64,000 nt of DNA. Origin: Hyposmocoma kahamanoa. Taxonomy: Eukaryota; Arthropoda; Insecta; Lepidoptera; Cosmopterigidae. Numbering within the stretch: the first letter of the stretch is position 1; each line of letters starts with the position of its first letter. The notes under the pieces were generated by a model that saw only the letters and a list, made by a program, of their open reading frames with translations, made no database searches and was not told where the DNA came from. The DNA lies in the NCBI RefSeq assembly GCF_003589595.1, contig NW_020654422.1, forward strand, positions 16,210,368 through 16,274,367. The letters are read 5' to 3'. Below are positions 10,273 through 19,200 of this stretch, piece after piece. Made by a program: the position numbers and the translations under genes.

Positions 10273-13200
10273 CTGGAAAGAAATAAAAACGTTTATACAG
10301 GGTGATTTGTAAAATACTAGCAACCACGAAGGACTATATTACTAACATCATAAACGATAATATTTGTTCCATGGCTTTTAATAATTGATCAGAGTTTACT
10401 TTCGTACAAAAATAAATACAAAATTTAAATAGATCGCTCTAAACGTTAACTCTGTGTTACTCTGTCAAGGGGATGGGCATCGTCGCGGAGGACGCTTGCA
10501 CTTTTTAACTTATTCTACCAAATGCAGATCTAAAAAGTGTCAGTTAGTACAAGGACAAGAGTACGTTAAGCTTGACACTAACGGTTTAAACTTAACTCTA
10601 TGCCGCTTGCAATAAGAGCGGTCCAAATTCCAAAGTGTCAGGCTTGATGTGCTCTTGACTGTACAACAAAAACTTAAAAGTTTTATTTTTGGTAAATTTA
10701 TTGTTTTGCAAAACAATAAATTTAGCATTTTAAAAATTAAGCCTGTATACAGGTTCGTAACACTAGCGATGTAGTATTTATATACGTTGTTATATTTTAT
10801 TGAGCGTCCACAATGTACTCCTCGATACGAGGAATCTTAAAGCTAAAAATGGAAGCATCGTCCGTCCGCGAACCCAGTGAAGGTTAAATCGAGCAAAATA
10901 GCTACGCTTGTGTTGAATATTTCGCACGCGAAACCAAATAGTGTCATAACTCAAAATTGTTGAGTTGAAAAAAAAAACAATGAAACCAATGTCGCATTGT
11001 TAATACAATAGGGAAAAGAGTGTATTAACTAAAAAGTGTATTTTTTTAGAGTCGATAAAAAATCAATTACTCACCTTCCCGTGAAATATTATTTATGTAT
11101 AGGTTAAAGTTTATCACAGACATCTAAATAATTTCTAAGTATATTTAAAAATAAAATTGAAATAATAATGTCATATTTTTGAGTGAGGACTGTTTTGGCC
11201 AGAAATAGCTCACACAAAGTTCGTATCGTTTTGAGTTAAGTAGATATCTTTTAATTGTTTCTTACAATATTATAACGACGGTTTTATTGACGTATAGCTA
11301 ATTTGACTAAATTTTAAGTTCAGGAAAACGGTATAATCTTGAATTTCACTTATTTTGAGTTACAACGCTATTGTAATAGCAGTGCGATATATTGCACTGT
11401 TAATACAATAGTGTACTAACTCAAATTGTGTATTTTTTCAGAATCGATGATAAACGAATTACTCACTTTCCGTGACAGATTATTAAAATTTATATTTAAA
11501 TTTAAATCTGCACGGATAAAGTTTATTACAGACATGTAAACAATTTTCTACTCGCCAAATATGCCGATATTTGCATAAAGACTAACAAAAGTTTTGTCTC
11601 ATTTTGAGTTAAGTAGATATCTTTCAACTGTTTCTTACAATATTCTAATTGATTAGCTTATTAGCGCTTTTATTGACGTGTAGAGAATAAAATTTTACGT
11701 TCAACATTAGTATAATCTCGAATTTCACATATTTTGAGTTACAACACTATTGTAATAGCAGTGCGATATGTTCTCGTTAATAAATGGAAAATTAAGTATT
11801 GTGTGTAAATGAAAACAATCAGATTATTCGCAATAAGATACATTGTGTATTTTTTAATTTTCGAATTGTGTTTTCTCAAATTCACAATTTTGAGTTACGA
11901 CAATATTTGGTTTGATGTGCGATTTCAAGTGCACTCCATCGGCTCAAAATTAATATCACCGCTCATGTTGTCATTTTCAATTGTTCTTATTGTTTTTAAG
12001 TATATTGCTACAGTAGATAGTCAGCGTTTCATCCACTCCGTGCCTTCTTATGCTCAATTTATATTGCGGCGAAAAGAAATGGAAGTGAATTTTTGTAACG
12101 GTACAATAGTACATAGCATAATTAACTGTATGTTCAACTGTGTAACGTACAAACTAGATACGAGCCAACATCTTCCGCGGAATTCTTAAAGATTTTGGAT
12201 TTTTTGAATTTTCCTTCTTGGAATCTTCTTTCTTTGGAGATTTTGAATCTTCCGCGGAATGCGCAAGCAATGCGGAATTCTCGAGCATGCGCGAGAATTC
12301 CGCGGAAGATTTTGGCTCGTATCTAGTTTTTACGTTACACAATTGACCATAAAGTTCATTATGCTACGTGCAATATCTGTTGCTAATGTTTTTTTTCTAA
12401 ACTAGTGAGTTTGTTTATTCTATAGTGATAGAATAGTGTTAACTGACAGATGTATATTTATGTAGAAATTAGGGAACAAAAATATAATTGTGATTTCATA
12501 TTTCAGGAGAATAATGTGAAGTTTTTTAATATTCAGCTGTCAAGAAAAAAAATGCTCTATGACACGGATATTCACCGTGTAATGTATGTTGGAGGGATGG
12601 TCTCGTGCTCCGCAGCGGATTGTGACGGTCTTGCAGCAGGAGTCGGGCACGAGCATGCGCGGGTCGTGCTCGTGCCACGCGCTGCGCCGCCAGTCCTCGA
12701 ACCGCACCGCGCCACAGCATTTGAACTGCAATTGATGTTCAACTATTTAAATAAATAACGCACACACTGAACATAGCCCAGCACTAGGGCAACCCTGTGT
12801 CGCGGGTGCCATGGACCCACACATAGACAACCACAAACTACACCCAAACTCACGAGATAAATAAATGTAGGCCATACAAATATTTCTCCCGGCCCGGGAA
12901 TCGATTCTGGCACCTCTGCGTGGCATTCATGGTAACCTTTCGACCACGGAGGTAGTTTAATTTGTATATTACGGGAACCTACAGTGCAATAGATGCCGAA
13001 TAATAACAATAATCTTTACCTACATACATATCATAAACCCTCTGTGATATGTTCAAAAGCAGCAATTTGTTAGAACAAATTTACTACATGTGAAAATGTT
13101 ATTAGTGCTTAATAATAAGATCAAATTCAATTTTATTATTACATTCAAATTTCGAACATCTTTGGAAAACAAAACAATTTGATTCGACCTCAATTCTATT

Positions 13201-16200
13201 ATCAATCGAGATGAAGTTGTATTCGAAATGAAAACTAAATGTCAGTAGCAAACAATTTTGACAAATTTCTCACGTTACTTTTTTTTTTAATTTATTAAGG
13301 CTTTGGCAAAGCCATCAGCCTAAACATGAAGTTTAATTATGTTTCTGTAAATATGGCCGCCACAAAGAGGATAGGCAATTTGAGGCGGCGTGCTTAGATT
13401 GACTCGGGATTCCTTAAAACGGGCCGATACGGGTATTTTAGTTCGAGATTCGTATAATTTCGCGTTTTAATCTTCGATTAAGGCACAATAGCACTATTCT
13501 ATTCCACTTTAAACTAGATTTCACAAAATAATTGAAAGTCAAAATAAAAACGACACTTTTCCCTCCAAAAGGTCCAGAGCGAATCCTCTCACGTTACTTG
13601 TTATCGAACGATATGATAGTTGGGGCCGACTCTAGTTTGTTTATTCATTTAAAAAAAGTACGGTTGCATGACATGCATGAGAAAAGTTATTATTTGCCGC
13701 CATTTCGCCAGTCGTAACATGCGGTTCCTGAACACATCATAGAGAGTTTATAATATTTGTGTAGATAAAGCAGTGTCTGTAACTGTACAATTGTACATAA
13801 TTAGGCATTAAAACACGAGTATGGGTTTATGGAACGAGCCGTCCGGCGAGTTTCATTATGTAACAGTCACATAAAGTACTATTATTGTCTTATATCAAGG
13901 TCCTCACATAAATAAATTTATAAATAACTAACTGTAATTTTTACTAAGAAAAGAAAAACCTTGGTAAGATACTGGAGTCCATACTAGGTGTTAACCTGTG
14001 TGACAGATCTAAAGGCTCCATCTGCGGATACAATACAATACTCCTACTGTAGGTAGAGATGGGAAAAACCGCTTATTTTTTTAAACGTTTAAACGTTCTA
14101 AGCTTTTTTAGACGCTTTGCATTTAAACGCTTTTTAGTTCGAAGCTTAAAAAATCGTTTAGAAAAACTTATAAGCGCATAGACTTTTTATGTTTAATAAA
14201 CTTGCAACGTTGTGTTGATAGCGAAAAGCAAGAGTAGACCACTAAAGGTTTTAAGTTAAACAAGTTTATTTATAAAACAGTGGTTTTATTTTTATTTCTA
14301 AAATTATTATTCACATTGACGAATTAATTTATTTAGGAAATATAAATGGTGGGACTTCAAACTTAGGCACGTTCTAAAAAATGAAACTGTTGAGTATAGA
14401 ACTGACCAACGCTTACCCTTTAAATAAAAAGCGTGCTTAGGTGCTTGTTTAAAAAGCAAACTTTTTTAAGTGCTTTTCATTTAAACGCCCACCTATAGCT
14501 GTAGGTGCTATTTAACAAGATAAAATTCACATTTAAGATTACAAAGAATATTTGCAAAAGTAAGAAACAAAACAAAACTAAAATGTTTTTGTTTGTATAT
14601 GTATTTGAGTATGCATTTTATTATATCGCGTATGAAAGCTCAAACGGTCTAGCCGTTCCTCCTTTGCCCTAATAGAATGTCTTACTAAACAAAAACATTT
14701 CAAACAAAGTACTGTAGCCTATGTTATCGAGCAAGTTTTAGAGCTTAGTATTTTTTAATAAATTATAAAGCGTGTTGCTTACGTTACTTTACACTCGATG
14801 AGAACAAGAATCATTTATTATTTGTTTATTGAGCCTTGCCTCATCAGTGATCAACCTAAGCAGGTAACAAATGATTAAGACCCTCAAAACATAATTACAC
14901 TTAAACTAAAAATGCATTAGTGTAAAAAATGTAACGACAAAAATCGCCGTCTAGCTCCCTTCACAACATTTTTGAACAATTCTTTTTTTGTGATTTCAGA
15001 GACAATAATAAAAATACAGTACAACTATCTTCTTAATATCTCTGGGAAATCTTCGATTTTCAAATGCACCCGAATAGAAAATTCCTTTAAATAATTGTTA
15101 TTAATGGGTACCATTATTATTACTTTTTAAATAGGTAAATAGAAAAGCTACACTACTCTATTAGGTGCTGTAAAAATAGTTGCATGAATCTCGAGTAATT
15201 TTATTATCATCTATATCATTTGAAAAAATTCAGAACGTTGTTTTCATTGAATTACCAACAAATTTGTTGGCAGGTCTATGGTTGTTTTGTTTTGATTTCC
15301 ATATGAACTTTATAGAGCTGTATTCACCGGCGAAGGAATAATCCTTTCTTAATAATTACTGATTTATAGTATAAATATTATCTGGTCTTCAAAAACATAT
15401 AGCCAAAATAAAGTAATAACTACTCCACATACTTCCAAGTCGATTGAGTGTGTCTAGTATGCACTAAGAGCAAAGGGCAACAGACAGATTTCTGCCCCGT
15501 TGCATTTAAATATTAAATTGCGCCAGTCAGCTGTAACCATGGGAACCAGGTTTGTTAGAAAGGACAGTTTCATTTCCCATGTGTAACAATCACGAAAATC
15601 TAAGATGCCGATATAAACTATGATCTCATTTTGATTTTCGATCGATAATTTTCAATTATAAAAAGAATTAACTTTATCGTTGTCGTGACTAGAAAATGTT
15701 AGAATACGTTTATTGGTCCAAATATAATAATGTACAGGTATTAAGTAAAATAGGGTACACTGTATTCAACCTGCAAGCAGATGTGCAAATATTAATGGAA
15801 TTTCATGTTTGATTTCTACACCGTATTGAATTTCAAATGAATATAAAAAAGTGTTTGTAAATTCTAAGTATTCTTTTCAAAGAACCAACATCGTGTCAAA
15901 AGCCATTTTGCCATTTTTTTAAATAAAATATTAGTGCGCATTTGACCTTCATCTCACCTGATGGAAAATGACGATGTGGTCGACGATGAAGCATAAATAT
16001 TGCCTATTCACTCTCGCCTTGAAAAGGCCCAAGTTATATTTGTAATTTAAAAGTATGTCCACAAGGAAATTCAATTGTTACAAAACAATTTATTTTCATT
16101 TGTTGAAAATAATTATACATGTTAAAGCAGTTACCATTGTAAATTACTTTATAGCAACGAGGTTGGTATAAAAGATTCGTAATATTAGTTCTAGTTTGAC

Positions 16201-19200
16201 TCTGAATGACGTCAGCACATTACGCCAGAATATTGAGGATGAGTGTTGATAAATACATAGATATTCTTGGCATGGCAAAGGCAGTACGATACAAAGATGA
16301 CAATGACACATAGGCAATATGTAGACAATGGGAAGTGAAGTAGTTTTACAAGATTTTATGCTTTTGTTTCGTGCAAAGTTAATACAATTAACGAATCGAT
16401 TATATCATTATTTACATAACCGATAACGATAACTTTGCATCAGAATTTTCAATGTCAAGATGATTCATGCCGAGCAATGATTCACAAGTGAGAATATCCA
16501 AGTACGGGCTTGAGTATTGGATGTGTATAAAATTTTTGATAATAATTATTGTATGTAAGATATCATTTTACTGTTTTGGTCACGTTTTCTTGATAGTCAG
16601 AAGAGTTCGAACAGACGGGGAATATTCGCTTGTACGAGGAAAAAATATTGACCAGTAGGCAATTAAAATATTAACAAAGGAAGACGCTAAGAAATATTAA
16701 AATTATTAATATTTTAATTAAGTTTTTATTGAATTTCAGTTTCACCACCACGATATTCAATTACTTTTGTGAAATTACTCCACTATTTCGTTATAATTAT
16801 TAAACACAAGTCGAGCACTTAGAAAAAAATAACTTCAATCCGGATGGATTCGAACCAACGTCTCCCAGCAAACCGTGGCAGGCGCTATGTCAATTAAGCT
16901 TACTTCGAAGTGAATTTTTTCTAAGTGTTCGATCTTTGAATGAATGAAATATTCTTTATTGCACATAAAATTACAGTTAAAATACAATAAAGTAACTTAG
17001 GTATAAATATAGTAAGATAATGTGCAACAGGCGGCCTTATTGCTATGTAGCAATTTCTTCCAGGCAACCTTAGGATATAAATTTGGGATATGCAAAGGGT
17101 TTGATAATTAAAAAAGGTTTAATAATTATAAATAAACTAATGGAGTAATATTACAAAAAAATCTTAATATTTTTAAAATTGAAATAGGACGCTCCTTACA
17201 ATTATACAAAATTGAAAGCCAGATAAAATGGCCACTGGTATTGGTCAGACAAAACAATATCAGTGTTGTTATATAAATAATTAAAATATTTTAAATTTAT
17301 TTTATCTTATCAAATTTTATGTTCTGTATTGAAACCTTTTACATATCCCAAGTCATTGATAGGGCGTTAAAATCGTATACAGAGCGTCATTCACGCTTTA
17401 GTCTTCGTTTGTTCGATTGACAGCGAAGCAAACAAAATTAGACAGTACTGCGATGACATCACAATTTAAATTCAACGTTTTAGCTTTTTCATATTCCTTT
17501 ACATGTCACTACGTTTAAATAGGTTGACTTAGGACATTTTTTTCGTGGTTTTTGTATTAGACCCGTCGTCCATTTATTTGTAAGTCAATGTCCCAAGTCT
17601 AAAAAATTTGTATGAAATAAACTTCGCTAAAATTGACTTCCTCGGTGGTACACCGGTTTACACTATGTGCTGGAGGAGAAGGTCCCGGATTTGATTCCCG
17701 GTAAGATCAGTTTGAGAAATTAACTTTTCTAAATTGGTTCTCTCTTGGTGTTCTGAGTACTGCCCGTCGAGGTTGGTGGGTTCGTTTGCATATTATTATT
17801 ATTAACAATTCTAGAGATAGAAACTACAGAGTTTCTTCTTCTTTACAGAGTTATTTTTCCGATGAGTGATTACAAGTGTTTATGAATTAAAGATATATCT
17901 TTTTAAATCAAAGGAGAGCAAAATGGATGGCAATAAATATAGATCTATCAAATTAGTTTAGTTTTAGAACTGACATATCGACGGGGATAGTGCAATAACG
18001 CGTACTAGCATTGGATTATAAGTTTCCGTTTCGGTAAATTAGTGGCCAAATCAAATAGCGTAATTGTCGTGTCAGCTAAATAAGCGATTTATGGGAATCT
18101 GTTGTTATCATAGTTATCAGTCTGTAAATAACATAAATTAATGCTTACTGTCCAAAATTAAAAGTCACAGCCATTGAAATAACAAAGTAATGACGTTCAA
18201 TCATTCTCTTGTAAAATTTGGTTTAGCGCAGATACGCGCCTTTTACCAATGCTACATATGCGGATTTGCATTATCCCCGACGATACAGTAATATGCTCAC
18301 CTCTGCCTGCATGCGATCGACAGCGTTCGTAATAGTGGTATCGAGAGCGTAGTTCGAGAGGAAGGTGTTGTTCAGTTCAGCCTTTAATTCGTCTTCCACT
18401 GCTACCTCGTAGTAGTATGCTAGTCCGCCTGCGCCCAACTCCAGGATAAACGTTATCAGCAGGAAGTATGTATACTGCGGGAAATAAGAAATTGTTACAA
18501 ATCTATACCACTACAGTGTCAATGACACTGACAAAAGTTTTAGGTGTTTTGGAATGTGTTCCGTTCTATATAGTACAGTCTGTTGCACGTCAAGCTATAG
18601 ATAGACTATTGTCACACTTAAAATCTCGCAATAAGGTACTCTTCCCTTGCCTTACACAATGTTTGTAAGCGAACATATAGAATAGAATACAATAGTTCTG
18701 GCAGTTCTGAGGAAGATATTATCCTCTCTGTGTATTACGTCCTTTAAGGTAAATATACTCATACTGTGTTTATTCCGATCTTTGCTAATTAGAAAATAGT
18801 GTTGCAACGATATAATAATGATAGTAAATTCGGCCAGGAGCGTGGCTGAATATTCGGCCAAACTATTTCGCGCACGAAAAATATCAATAATCAACTTCAG
18901 TTATTTATGATAAATAATTTTGTACGTTTTTGACGTAGGTACTTAAATGTATTTTCAAATTTATAATTTTAATGATGAAGTAATTTTATATTTAATTTCA
19001 CATTTGATTAACTTTTAGAAAACTAAATTTTATTTTGGTTTGTAAAGCACTTGGTTGATTTAGTTAACGTTTGTTTAGTTCTGTGTAAACGTAGTCGGAG
19101 GTCGTTTTCATTCAATATGTTAAGTTTTTTGATTTCTTAGAAAAATAGCTTAAGCTATTCTGCATTTCCTTTCGTCTTATAGATAAAGAAGCATAAAATT

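Noticed and set aside
11809..12189. 126-codon plus-strand ORF
   Set aside because: It runs through intronic AT-rich sequence into the fold-back arm of a TA-2 MITE, with hydrophobic low-complexity composition and no domain.
12450..12758. 102-codon plus-strand ORF
   Set aside because: It is the antisense reading of tetraspanin exon 4, whose minus-strand peptide carries the CCG and PDSCC signature.
16835..16915. tRNA-like sequence
   Set aside because: Same SINE-C family; only the B box is well conserved and no cloverleaf can be drawn.
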